A stretch of 64,000 nt of DNA from Leptolyngbya sp. PCC 7375 (lineage in GTDB: Bacteria > Cyanobacteriota > Cyanobacteriia > Phormidesmidales > Phormidesmidaceae), in contig NZ_JH993797.1 of NCBI RefSeq assembly GCF_000316115.1, forward strand, positions 3,706,486-3,770,485. Reading direction: 5' to 3'. A model generated the notes under the pieces. The model was not told the origin of the DNA. It was given only the letters and a program-made list of their open reading frames with translations, and ran no database searches. Of the stretch, positions 53,189 through 62,270 are shown piece by piece (position 1 is the first letter of the stretch; every line of letters starts with the position of its first letter). The position numbers were made by a program, and so were the translations under genes.

Positions 53189-53674
53189 TTACCGCCGCTG
53201 TCTGCGCTGGACGCGACGCCGCCGGGTACCCGTTGCCATCGAAGCAGGTAGCAGAGCTATCGGCGGGGCATGAAGCAGATCACCCTCCCCAGACCGCCTG
53301 GCGACTGGGTAAACAGGAAGATCGCTACATAGGTCAACAAACCATAGCCCCAAGGCTATTAACAGAGTAATCACACTTAACAAAAAAATAGCCATTGCCC
53401 CGATTACCAAAGCATTAACAGCAATCATGGTGCGCAGGGTCAGTACACCTAGACTGGTCAACATGCCCAGCAACGTGGCAACTGTCAGCACAAAACTAAG
53501 GTAAGCCCACCGACACCGCCGTCTTATGCCTCGGGTCACCGTGCTGCCTGAGCGCAACCAACACCACCGCAGCCAAGCAGCTAGAGTCACCGTCATCACG
53601 ATAATCACCATCAAGACGTTATTGACCAACAGTGAGATGAGTTGCCCCGTTTGGACAGAAGACATCACAACCAA
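53189..53674 (-). CDS. Small membrane protein, conserved hypothetical
   Basis: The 161-aa protein has three or four hydrophobic spans (LLVNNVLMVIIVMTVTLAA, WAYLSFVLTVATLLGMLTSL, AVNALVIGAMAIFLLSVITL) and an Arg-rich basic C-terminus (TGTRRRRVQRRQRR) that is probably cytosolic. I recall similar small membrane proteins in cyanobacteria but know no function. The gene converges with dxs across its terminator. Confidence 0.7.
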   Translation of the reverse strand: MVVMSSVQTGQLISLLVNNVLMVIIVMTVTLAAWLRWCWLRSGSTVTRGIRRRCRWAYLSFVLTVATLLGMLTSLGVLTLRTMIAVNALVIGAMAIFLLSVITLLIALGLWFVDLCSDLPVYPVARRSGEGDLLHAPPIALLPASMATGTRRRRVQRRQRR

Positions 53675-53857
53675 ACTCCACTTGACTTAATGGATATTAG
53701 TTCAATTGTACTACTTTATTTTGCTCATGACTCCATCATGGGAGAAAAGCCAGTCGAGTGGTATCGTTGTTGGCGTGTTTGTCACCTTCTAGGCAGAAAA
53801 TGATTTTCCATAGGCATTTTTGGCCTGACACAAGGCGTTACTAATCCTCTGTTTCGG

Positions 53858-54562
53858 TTGTTCATGCAAGTGAAGTCACGTCCAAGGCACATTGGGATTT
53901 ATTTTTTACTCGGCATCCTTGCCTGTGTATTGGCTATCGCTTCCAAACTTGCCATTGTTTGGAGTGTTGATTCATACGTATATTCCTTGCCCATTGTGGG
54001 TGGCGTTCTAGCTTCTCTTGAAATTGCTGAAATCGCTAGCCCAATCCTGTTAGCGCTGTTAGGGGTAGCCCTGGGTGCACTCACCTACTATTTACCCACA
54101 GGCAGCAACCTCAACCTGCGCTTGCTGCTACTCGGCATCACTCTACCGCTGGTTCTGATGCTTGGCCATCGAGTGCGTTATAACGCTTGGGTCAGACAGG
54201 TCGCCAACCAAGAAAGTTTATCTATCAGTCAAGCTCAACAGCTCACTGACGATTTTTTGCGACGGGAGACGGCAAAGTCTGGCAATGTGGGATTTTACTG
54301 GTATACGGCCACTCGAGCGACTCCACCTACCCGACTCGATAATCTGGAAAATCCCAATGATACTAGCCCACTGCAAACTCAGTTGACTGATTTAGGGCGA
54401 CAGCAGACGGGTTTATTAAGGTTGGCTTTCGATATTTACAATTGGCTTTTTAACAATGCGGGCTGGGGCATCCGCATTGCTTATGCAGTGCTGTCTGGGT
54501 TTATGGGGCTGTCATATTTTTATAGAGGGCAGCTTTGGGCTAATCGCCAACGTCGTCAATGA
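53858..54562 (+). CDS. Membrane protein of unknown function
   Basis: The 234-aa protein has an N-terminal hydrophobic span (IGIYFLLGILACVLAIASKLA), two more (ILLALLGVALGALTYYL, LLLLGITLPLVLMLGHRV), a soluble stretch of about 90 residues containing QAQQLTDDFLRRETAKSGNVGFYWYTATRATPP, and a final span (IAYAVLSGFMGLSYFYRG). Its stop overlaps the mobA start by four bases, so the two are probably one operon. No function is suggested. Confidence 0.7.
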   Translation: MFMQVKSRPRHIGIYFLLGILACVLAIASKLAIVWSVDSYVYSLPIVGGVLASLEIAEIASPILLALLGVALGALTYYLPTGSNLNLRLLLLGITLPLVLMLGHRVRYNAWVRQVANQESLSISQAQQLTDDFLRRETAKSGNVGFYWYTATRATPPTRLDNLENPNDTSPLQTQLTDLGRQQTGLLRLAFDIYNWLFNNAGWGIRIAYAVLSGFMGLSYFYRGQLWANRQRRQ

Positions 54563-55248
54563 ACGGAGACTGTGACGTCAATGAATCAACCCATGATGGG
54601 CATAGGACTGCTGCCTTAGTATTAGCAGGGGGGCGAAGCAGCCGCATGGGGCAAGATAAGGCCTTACTGACAGTACCTATGGCAGGGCAAACAGGGGAGG
54701 CATTAACGTTACTGCAGCAGACTTGCTCCGTGGCCGAAAGTTGTGCAGCTTATACCTATGTATTAACTCCTTGGCCAGCAAAATACGCCAGTCGCTTGAC
54801 GTCAACTGTCATCTTACTAAAGGAAGAAGCTGCTGGGGGTGGACCACTGGTCGCGTTAGCTCAAGGTTGGTCCATGATTTTGGCCCACAGTCAGAGACGG
54901 GACCAGGAAATTCCTGACTGGCTGCTCCTGCTGGCCTGCGATATGCCCGCTCTTGAGACAACCACAATCCAGCAATGGCAGGAGCAGCTGCAAACGATAG
55001 ATGAGAGTGCGATCGCAACCCTACCCAAAGCAGGCGATCGCTGGGAACCCCTCTGCGGGTTTTATCACCGTCGCTGCATTCCCAGTCTAAACAAGGCTTT
55101 GACAGATAATGTCCGGTCATTCCAACGATGGTTAGCAACCGAAACAATTGTGCCGCTATCCATTGCAGATTCTAATATGTTACGAAATTGCAATACTCCG
55201 GCCCAATGGCAGGATTTTTTAGATTTTATCAACGCCAGAAACCCATAG
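54559..55248 (+). CDS. mobA: Molybdenum cofactor guanylyltransferase
   Basis: The 229-aa protein has the nucleotidyltransferase signature ALVLAGGRSSRMGQDKALL, then EEAAGGGPLVALAQGW, LLLLACDMPALE and EPLCGFYHRRC. MobA links GMP to molybdopterin to form the guanine dinucleotide cofactor. The protein carries about 15 extra N-terminal residues before ALVLAGG. It overlaps the upstream membrane protein gene by four bases. Confidence 0.92.
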   Translation: MNGDCDVNESTHDGHRTAALVLAGGRSSRMGQDKALLTVPMAGQTGEALTLLQQTCSVAESCAAYTYVLTPWPAKYASRLTSTVILLKEEAAGGGPLVALAQGWSMILAHSQRRDQEIPDWLLLLACDMPALETTTIQQWQEQLQTIDESAIATLPKAGDRWEPLCGFYHRRCIPSLNKALTDNVRSFQRWLATETIVPLSIADSNMLRNCNTPAQWQDFLDFINARNP

Positions 55249-55385
55249 GTGGCTTGACAAACGGTCCTTTTTTTCAATGTTAAGCTGTGTGTTATTTTGC
55301 CCGACAGTATCCGGTGCCGATCCCATAAACCCTTATAGTGATGATTAACGTTTGTTAAATTTCCTCATATTCTGGAGATTCTCAA

Positions 55386-56204
55386 GTGGCGATTCCTCTG
55401 CTGAACTATTCACCGGTTACTCAAAATTCTCGGGTTGAGGGCTATGAAATTCCTGGGGATGATCAGCCTAAGATTTATTCGACTCAGAATATTCTGTCTT
55501 CGACTGATATCGACGATCTGATTGAAGCAGCCTACCGTCAGATCTTTTTCCATGCATTTAAAGCTGACCGGGAAAAATTCCTAGAATCTCAGTTGCGTAG
55601 TAACCAAATCACCGTACGTGAGTTTGTACGTGGTCTGCTGTTGGCTAACACTTATCGCAACAGCTTCTACAAAATGAATAACAACTATCGTTTTGTAGAG
55701 CAGACAGTTCAGCGAGTTCTAGGCCGTGACATCTTTAATAAGGAAGAAACTTTAGCCTGGTCTATTATAGTAGCGACCAAAGGCATTGAAGGGTTTGTTG
55801 ATGCTCTCCTCGATAGCGATGAGTATTTAGACAACTTTGGCGATGACATTCTGCCCTATCAGCGTCGTCGTGTTCTACCTACTCGTAATCAAGGTGAACT
55901 GCCTTTCAACATCAAGTCGCCTCGTTACGACGAGTACTACCGCTCTATCTTGGGTTTCCCCAAGCCTGTCTTCCAATCTTCTGTCCGTCGCTTTACACCG
56001 CAGGAGCAGCAGCCTAAGGCTGGTAGCCCAGCGTTGTTTATGGATATGGCTCGTGGGTTAAGCAACAGCCAACCCCTGCCTTCCCAGCGAGTATCGGCTG
56101 TGAGCGTTAACTTTAAGTCGGGTGTTCCCTACCGTCAAGTTAACTTTCCCATTAACGATCCTGTAGCAGCTGCCGCTGTCGAAAAAGTTAAGCAAGGTGC
56201 TTAG
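55386..56204 (+). CDS. cpcG: Phycobilisome rod-core linker polypeptide
   Basis: The 272-aa protein is CpcG, which attaches phycocyanin rods to the allophycocyanin core. The N-terminal PLLNYSPVTQNSRVEGYEIP leads into the linker domain: IEAAYRQIFFHAFKADREKFLESQLRSN, TVREFVRGLLLANTYR, NNYRFVEQTVQRVLGR and DEYLDNFGDDILPYQRRR. The C-terminal tail is less conserved. The start is a GTG at 55386 with GGAG 10 bp upstream. A strong terminator follows, so it is probably monocistronic. Confidence 0.96.
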   Translation: MAIPLLNYSPVTQNSRVEGYEIPGDDQPKIYSTQNILSSTDIDDLIEAAYRQIFFHAFKADREKFLESQLRSNQITVREFVRGLLLANTYRNSFYKMNNNYRFVEQTVQRVLGRDIFNKEETLAWSIIVATKGIEGFVDALLDSDEYLDNFGDDILPYQRRRVLPTRNQGELPFNIKSPRYDEYYRSILGFPKPVFQSSVRRFTPQEQQPKAGSPALFMDMARGLSNSQPLPSQRVSAVSVNFKSGVPYRQVNFPINDPVAAAAVEKVKQGA

Positions 56205-56230
56205 GATTTTTTATAACTCTTAAAAACTAG

Positions 56231-56266
56231 AAAGGGGGCAGACCTAAACGAGCTGCCCCCTTTTTC
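56231..56266 (+). terminator. Rho-independent terminator after cpcG
   Basis: AAAGGGGGCAG (56231-56241) pairs with CTGCCCCCTTT (56253-56263), followed by TTTC. It lies 27 bp after the cpcG stop. Confidence 0.9.
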
Positions 56267-56348
56267 TTAGCGTGTAATCATAAATCCTGACTGATCGCAC
56301 CCGGTAATGAATTCGATTTGAGATGACTGTTTGGGCGCGCAATGCTTT

Positions 56349-57305
56349 CTATCTTTGGCGCAATCTCTGAAGCAGCGTTTCAAAATGTGTGGGGAGAGGT
56401 GCGATCGCAACCACATCTTTTCCCGTTATCGGATGAGTCAGCGTTAGCTGGCGAGCATGCAACGCCTGACCTGGCAGCTTTACCCCGATGGAGCGTCCTG
56501 AACCGTAGGTCATATCCCCCACAATTGGATTCCCCAGTAGCGCACTATGCACTCGAATTTGGTGGGTGCGCCCCGTTTCCAATCGATAATGCACTAATGT
56601 GTAGTTGCCCAAACGCTCCTGAATACGCCAGTGGGTAACGGCTCGCCGCCCTCCTTTCTCAATGGGCACCACCGCCATTTTTTTTCGATCCTTCGGATGA
56701 CGTCCGATGGGAGCATCCACAATCCCAACATCCTGATTTTCTGGGAGCTTCGGCACTCCAAAAACGACGCCAAGGTATTCTCGCTGGGCTGTTTTCGCCT
56801 GAATTTGTCCCTGTAGATGATGTAATACCGGCTCCGTCTTAGCCACCACCATCGCCCCAGTCGTATCTTTATCCAAACGGTGCACAATGCCAGGGCGTTG
56901 CACACCGCCCACACCCGTCAGCTGATCGCCACAATGGGCCAACACTGCATTAACTAACGTGCCTTTGGGATGACCTGGAGCTGGATGTACCACCATGCCT
57001 GGAGGCTTATTTACCACCAGCAAGTATTGATCTTCGTACAAAATATCGAGGGGAATCGCCTCTGGCGTTAATTCAAATGCCTCAACCTCAGGAATGTTTA
57101 GCTGTAGCCAATCCCCTGAACTAACGATTACCTTTTTATTGATACAAGGCTGATCATTAATCCTGAGTGCCCCTTGCTCAATCAGCTTTTGAATACGATT
57201 GCGGGATAAATCACAATTCTGGGAGAGCCACCGATCAATTCTTTCATTAGCAGCATCCGTAACCGACAGCTCGATTACGCTCCCGTATTGCTCCCCATTG
57301 TCCAT
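56349..57305 (-). CDS. RluA/RluD-family pseudouridine synthase
   Basis: The 318-aa protein has an N-terminal S4 domain (RIDRWLSQNCDLSRNRIQKLIEQGALRIN) and the RluA-type catalytic motif GIVHRLDKDTTGAMVVAK, where the Asp is the nucleophile, followed by GRTHQIRVHSALLGNPIVGD. RluD-type enzymes modify uridines in 23S rRNA helix 69. The exact target here cannot be assigned. It lies 60 bp downstream of cobA in the same direction. Confidence 0.94.
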   Translation of the reverse strand: MDNGEQYGSVIELSVTDAANERIDRWLSQNCDLSRNRIQKLIEQGALRINDQPCINKKVIVSSGDWLQLNIPEVEAFELTPEAIPLDILYEDQYLLVVNKPPGMVVHPAPGHPKGTLVNAVLAHCGDQLTGVGGVQRPGIVHRLDKDTTGAMVVAKTEPVLHHLQGQIQAKTAQREYLGVVFGVPKLPENQDVGIVDAPIGRHPKDRKKMAVVPIEKGGRRAVTHWRIQERLGNYTLVHYRLETGRTHQIRVHSALLGNPIVGDMTYGSGRSIGVKLPGQALHARQLTLTHPITGKDVVAIAPLPTHFETLLQRLRQR

Positions 57306-57364
57306 TTTGAATTACCTATACCCATTCATTGCAATCAGGACAGACCCAATATTCTCCCGATCGG

Positions 57365-58171
57365 TTATCTTGCCTGAACCGTTTGCCAATGGGGAGAATG
57401 CATCGGCGATGCAGAGGCCAATGTTTCATACAGATCGACAACACGGCCAATGATTGCGATCGCAGGTGCTTGAAACTGCTGTTCCTCAACTTGCTGAACA
57501 ATTGTAGCCAATGTTCCAATCAACTCTTCCTGGTCAGGTCGCGTTCCCCATCTCACCAAAGCTACTGACGTTTCCTCAGCCATGCCAGCTGCCGTAAGTT
57601 CCCACACAATGTTCACTAAATTGTGCACACCCATATAAATAACAATGGTTTCCGAGCCATGGGCCAATGCCGACCAATTGACCTGCGGGCGATACTTACC
57701 CGCAGCCTCATGGCCAGTTACAAACGTCACCGACGAACTGTAATTGCGGTGCGTTACTGGAATACCTGCATAGGCAGGAGCCGCAATGCCAGCCGTAATC
57801 CCTGGTACCACCTCCACATCAATCCCAGCTTCCAGCAACCCCACCATCTCTTCACCACCTCGGCCAAACACAAACGGGTCCCCCCCTTTCAGCCTGACCA
57901 CCACAGCATTAATTTTCGCCTGCTCAATCAAAAGCTGGGTAATGTCTTGTTGTACCATAGAATGACGCCCGCGACGTTTACCCGCATCAATCACCTGAGC
58001 ATGCTCACTAATCATGGCCAAAATTGGCGGACTCACTAGAGCATCATGAATCACCACATCCGCATGCTCTAACAGGCCCTTAGCTTTTAAAGTTAGAAGG
58101 CCTGGATCACCAGGACCAGCCCCCACCAAATAGACTTTGCCAAACGTATCTTGAGTCAGGGAATGAGACAT
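57365..58171 (-). CDS. cobA: Uroporphyrinogen-III C-methyltransferase
   Basis: The protein of about 268 aa methylates uroporphyrinogen III at C2 and C7 to precorrin-2, the branch to siroheme and cobalamin. It has VYLVGAGPGDPGLLTLKAKG, DALVSPPILAM, VRLKGGDPFVFGRGGEEM and VVPGITAGIAAPAYAGIPVTHR, all SUMT motifs. I chose the ATG at 58171 (MSHSLTQDTFGKVYL) over the earlier in-frame start at 58237. The CbiX-type chelatase gene lies 200 bp upstream. Confidence 0.95.
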   Translation of the reverse strand: MSHSLTQDTFGKVYLVGAGPGDPGLLTLKAKGLLEHADVVIHDALVSPPILAMISEHAQVIDAGKRRGRHSMVQQDITQLLIEQAKINAVVVRLKGGDPFVFGRGGEEMVGLLEAGIDVEVVPGITAGIAAPAYAGIPVTHRNYSSSVTFVTGHEAAGKYRPQVNWSALAHGSETIVIYMGVHNLVNIVWELTAAGMAEETSVALVRWGTRPDQEELIGTLATIVQQVEEQQFQAPAIAIIGRVVDLYETLASASPMHSPHWQTVQAR

Positions 58172-58371
58172 GTCAGTTGCAACGGGATGGATATGATTGA
58201 TCAATTCTGGCAAACCTAACCCAGCATTGATTGCCAAAATCGATACAGCAGCAATGATGTACCTGCTTAATTTTACTTAAGATATCCTTAACCTTAAGTC
58301 ATATTTGTCCCATTGTTGTCCCATAGATAGTCTGAATCAAGGGCTAAAAATCGTACTCTTCAGCACAACCA

Positions 58372-59268
58372 TTATGAGGATGTGCTATGGCCCAAGGTCT
58401 GCACAACTATATTAGCCACGTCAAACGTGGCCCCTAATGGTGGCAATAACCGGAAATTGGTGCGCGGGAAGCGCTCAGCTAACTCCTCAGTCAAATGAGC
58501 CACTGCATCTGTAATTCCACCAGCAAACAGAAAATAGGGAAAAATAGTCAACGTCGAACAGCCCTGCTGCATTAAATGAATAGTTTGGTTCTGAATATCA
58601 GACTCAGTTGTCCAGTAAGCAACCGCCGTCCCCAAAGACTTCGCCAAATTATCCACAGCTCGATTTCCCCTCACTCGTCGACTACCGTGGGCAACGATTA
58701 AACGCCCTGACTCTGGGGAATGGAAAAATCGATTTTGAATCAGTTCATGTATGCCTGGGGCACCGCCAATATGATGACCCAGTTCCAACTCAATGACATC
58801 ACCCAACTCGCGGCGAGCTAGATCCACTTCATCGGGTAAATCTTGCATAACATGCTTACCCTTCAACAAAAACAGCGGCACTAAGTGTAAGCGATCGATA
58901 CCGGCAGAACTCAGCCGTCGACCAAATTCACAAATCTGCTGATGTAGCGGCAAAAGTCCACAGTCTAAAACAGCAGTCCCAACAATAAAGCGGTCCTGGG
59001 GCAATCGAGTGGTGGTGGCAGTCACAGCCGACCTAAACGCTGGCGCAACCGCTAATACCGTCGCCTGTTGACAAGTAGCATCTAAAACCGTTTTAGGAGT
59101 AAACCGATTGTCTGGCACCATCACTGGGCCACAAGACTGACTGCTCCATGGGCTCACTAGAGACGGGTTAAGTCGCTCTCTGATTAGCTGAGCCAATCGA
59201 TTTATAGCGATTTGATGCCGTGGATCACGACTGCCATGGGAAATCAAAAGATAGGCTGTAGATGTCAC
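58372..59268 (-). CDS. Sirohydrochlorin chelatase (CbiX/SirB-like)
   Basis: The 298-aa protein has two related halves, each with a His-containing chelatase motif: AYLLISHGSRDPRHQIAINRL at the start and GRLIVAHGSRRVRGNRAVDNL in the second half, plus HLVPLFLLKGKHVMQDLP and FPYFLFAGGITDAV. Two-domain CbiX-like enzymes insert Fe or Co into sirohydrochlorin. Together with cobA upstream in the pathway it supports siroheme synthesis, needed for nitrite and sulfite reductases. Confidence 0.92.
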   Translation of the reverse strand: MTSTAYLLISHGSRDPRHQIAINRLAQLIRERLNPSLVSPWSSQSCGPVMVPDNRFTPKTVLDATCQQATVLAVAPAFRSAVTATTTRLPQDRFIVGTAVLDCGLLPLHQQICEFGRRLSSAGIDRLHLVPLFLLKGKHVMQDLPDEVDLARRELGDVIELELGHHIGGAPGIHELIQNRFFHSPESGRLIVAHGSRRVRGNRAVDNLAKSLGTAVAYWTTESDIQNQTIHLMQQGCSTLTIFPYFLFAGGITDAVAHLTEELAERFPRTNFRLLPPLGATFDVANIVVQTLGHSTSS

Positions 59269-59825
59269 GAGAAGTTTTAAATGAGATTGTTAGGGTGAGA
59301 TGAAATCAATAAATCCCCGGGACACTGCCCCGGCGTCTGTCTTTAGGAACAAAAGCTAATGGCGCTGGACTAACTAGTGAGCGTACTAATCTAACAGCAA
59401 ACCGATGCTGTAGCTGTAGATTCACTAACTTGCCAGCGGGTATAGCGACCTACCAATATGCCTCTAGAACAGACTTGGAAACCATTCAACACACGTTATT
59501 TAGTCCACACACTCTTAATAACGTTGCCGGAATAACGCTGCTGGGCATAATCAAGGTTTTCACACTCAACTTGACCCCAAACAATTTGATAATCGGCCTA
59601 CACACCAATTGTTATAAACACTACTCACTTTAGTAGTATCCACGGAATCATGCCAGATTTCTGTTGTGGTTGATGCTATTTCCATCCTTATTTAATCAAC
59701 TCAATCTATCATCAAGGTTGCATTTAGTAAGCCCAACCCAATCATCGGTTAAACTTTTAATCGCAAAATATTCAGGAAAACCATGTAATCGCTGAACAGG
59801 GGTGATATTATAGAAATCCATACAC
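59269..59825. other. Intergenic region before tRNA-His
   Basis: About 550 bp without a gene I can support. A 67-codon frame at 59430-59633 has no recognisable features. The last part should contain the tRNA promoter. Confidence 0.4.
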
Positions 59826-59899
59826 GGCGAGCGTAGCCAAGTGGTTAAGGCAGTGGATTGTGGTTCCACCATTCGGGGGTTCGAGTCCCCTCGTTCGCC
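59826..59899 (+). tRNA. tRNA-His (anticodon GTG)
   Basis: The sequence folds as a tRNA: acceptor GCGAGCG with CGTTCGC, D-arm AGCCAAGTGGTTAAGGC, anticodon arm GTGGATTGTGGTTCCAC with GTG in the loop, and T-arm GGGGGTTCGAGTCCCCT. The extra 5' G at 59826 opposite C73 is the G-1 identity element of tRNA-His. CCA is not encoded. Confidence 0.95.
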
Positions 59900-60391
59900 C
59901 TCCTTACAGCAATTGCTGAAAATAGTTAGCTCAACCACTAGCCTCAATCTATCGGCTAGTGGTTATTGCTGATAAAGGGGTCAAACCCCTCAGCCAGCTA
60001 TCAGACTCCGTGCAAAGCAAGCCTCAACATACTTTCAAGAGCAGTTGCAGACATTAAAAGGTAGCAATACTTTTCTCAGGACAACTGTCAGCATCAGCAA
60101 GCGTTATTGGATGTATAGACAGAGCCCAGGGGTTTGTGATGCCTTAACTGACTATTTTTGCAGAACATCTTGCCAATCGCATCCTACAAGCTAATTTGCT
60201 AAATCCTGTAAACAAAAACTTTTTTTACATTTTTCTCTTGTAGCATTTTATTATTTAAATTCCTGCATAAAAATATATAGATGCTCGTATTTCTCTAATA
60301 GAGGCAGATATTTTGAGCTTATGGATAGCAGGTCAATAATTTTTCTAAAAAATTCCCCTCAAGGTAAGCTCATCCCTAAAAAGGACAGGAA
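59900..60391. other. Intergenic region before the TpsB gene
   Basis: About 490 AT-rich bases with no clear gene. It presumably contains the promoter of the two-partner secretion operon. GGCTAGTGGTTATTGC-type short inverted sequences near 59930-59965 could end the tRNA transcript. Confidence 0.4.
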
Positions 60392-62170
60392 ATGAACTCA
60401 CATCCATCGGGCTGCTTACAGAATAGACAATCAGTCTCTCAAAATGGCCTGCTCTTAGCAGCTGGGCTGATGAGTGCAATCAGCGTTCTGCATTTTCTTA
60501 GCCCGCATCATATAGAGCACGCACAAGCACAAACAACTCCTGTAGAGCTACCACGACCTCAAGATACGTTACCGCCACCCCTTACTCCTCAACCTGAGCC
60601 GCTGCCTGCTCAAGACTTACCGTCTGCGGATGAACTCTTAGATCAACCTCAAGAGCAACCGAATCAGTCTCCTATCCCAATAGATAGTGGCACGTTTTTG
60701 ATTGACCGTTTCGAATTTGTCAATAACACAGCTTTTGATGATGAAACCTTACAAGGGGTGACAAATGAATTTACGGGAGAATCACAAACATTTGCAGATG
60801 TGGCTGCCGCCCGTGCAGCCGTAACTCAGTTATACATAGATGAAGGATATGCTACCTCCGGTGCCATCGTTCCACAACAACAAATTGTGGATGGGATCGT
60901 TCTGATGGAGATTATTGAGGGTAGCCTGTCCGAGATTTTGGTCACAGGCAATCGGCGGCTGCACCCAGGGTATATAAGTAGTCGCATTGCGCTCGGAGCT
61001 ACAGCGCCCTTAAACGTAAACACATTAGTCAAAAGATTACAACTCCTACAGCTTGATCCGCTAATAACCACAATCTCTGCGGACTTACAAGCAAGTCCGC
61101 AAGCAGGCCAAAATCGTCTTGTGGTGTCTGTGGTTGAAGCAGATAGCTTTGGGATCACCTACACCCTGGATAATAATCGCTCTCCCAGTGTTGGCACCGT
61201 GCGTAATCAACTGCAAGCTACCGAAGCGAATTTACTCGGTTTAGGCGATCGTCTAAGTATTGGGTACACGACAACTAGTGGTAGTAATGGGATTAATATT
61301 GATTACACATTACCCATTAGTCCCCACGGCAGCACGCTGAGATTAGCGATTGATACTTCTGATAATGATGTCATTGAGGAGCCTTTTGATGCTTTAGATA
61401 TTGACTCAGATTCTAATTTTTTTGAGCTTGCCCTCAAATATCCCCTAAAGTTCACGCCAGCTCAAGAGTTTGCCATTGGACTCACGGCCTCTCATCAACG
61501 CGCTCAAACATCTTTAGGCATTGATAATATTGGCCCTATACCACTGTCATTGGGAGCTGACAATGAAGGACGTACTAGAGTCTCTGCCTTGCGTTTTTTT
61601 CAAGCGTGGACCCAGCGTAGTAAGGCAGAGGTTTTAGCATTGCGATCGCAGTTTAATCTCGGCCTCGACATGCTAGATGCCACCGTCAATGACGGAGATA
61701 TACCAGATAGTCGTTTCTTTTCATGGCAAGGTCAAGCCCAGTGGCTGCGGATTCTTGCACCCGACACGTTATTGCTACTGAAGGGCAGTGCTCAGTTGAC
61801 GACTGATCCGCTATTAAGTTTGGAGCAGTTGAGTCTTGGGGGACAATCTACTGTGCGAGGCTATCGTCAAAATCTTTTGTCTACAGATAATGGGTTGTTG
61901 GCATCTGCGGAGGTACGATTACCGATCTGGCGCGATCGCACCAATGATAGGCTACTGCAAGTTACACCATTTTTGGATGCGGGCTATGGCTGGAATCGTG
62001 AAGGTAATAATCCTGATCCATTAGCCAGTGTAGGCATTGGCCTGCTATTCCGTCAGCAAGATATGATAGGTCGCCTGGATTGGGGCATTCCCCTCATTTC
62101 TGAAGAAGATGATCGCGATTCTCTACAAAAAAATGGCCTATATTTTACGCTTCAGTATTCGTTCTTTTAG
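60392..62170 (+). CDS. TpsB-type outer-membrane transporter (ShlB/FhaC/HecB family)
   Basis: The 592-aa protein exports a partner exoprotein across the outer membrane. An N-terminal signal sequence (LLLAAGLMSAISVLHFL, cleaved near AQAQT) is followed by a Pro-rich linker (PPPLTPQPEPLPAQ), a POTRA region (FLIDRFEFVNNTAFDD, YIDEGYATSGAIVPQQ, LVTGNRRLHPGYI) and a C-terminal beta-barrel with GQSTVRGYRQNLLSTDNG, which corresponds to the conserved VRGY motif in loop L6. It ends in an aromatic Phe (YSFF), as outer-membrane barrels do. The partner gene follows 100 bp later. Confidence 0.93.
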   Translation: MNSHPSGCLQNRQSVSQNGLLLAAGLMSAISVLHFLSPHHIEHAQAQTTPVELPRPQDTLPPPLTPQPEPLPAQDLPSADELLDQPQEQPNQSPIPIDSGTFLIDRFEFVNNTAFDDETLQGVTNEFTGESQTFADVAAARAAVTQLYIDEGYATSGAIVPQQQIVDGIVLMEIIEGSLSEILVTGNRRLHPGYISSRIALGATAPLNVNTLVKRLQLLQLDPLITTISADLQASPQAGQNRLVVSVVEADSFGITYTLDNNRSPSVGTVRNQLQATEANLLGLGDRLSIGYTTTSGSNGINIDYTLPISPHGSTLRLAIDTSDNDVIEEPFDALDIDSDSNFFELALKYPLKFTPAQEFAIGLTASHQRAQTSLGIDNIGPIPLSLGADNEGRTRVSALRFFQAWTQRSKAEVLALRSQFNLGLDMLDATVNDGDIPDSRFFSWQGQAQWLRILAPDTLLLLKGSAQLTTDPLLSLEQLSLGGQSTVRGYRQNLLSTDNGLLASAEVRLPIWRDRTNDRLLQVTPFLDAGYGWNREGNNPDPLASVGIGLLFRQQDMIGRLDWGIPLISEEDDRDSLQKNGLYFTLQYSFF

Positions 62171-62270
62171 CAATGAATTAGAAGATAACAGCAATCTATA
62201 AAAAAGATTGAGCCAGCATCTAAAAGCTCACATAGTTGATAGTATCAGCACAATTTAACGTCATTGCCCT

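Noticed and set aside
59430..59633. 67-codon frame upstream of tRNA-His
   Set aside because: No ribosome-binding site, no recognisable sequence, low-complexity composition.
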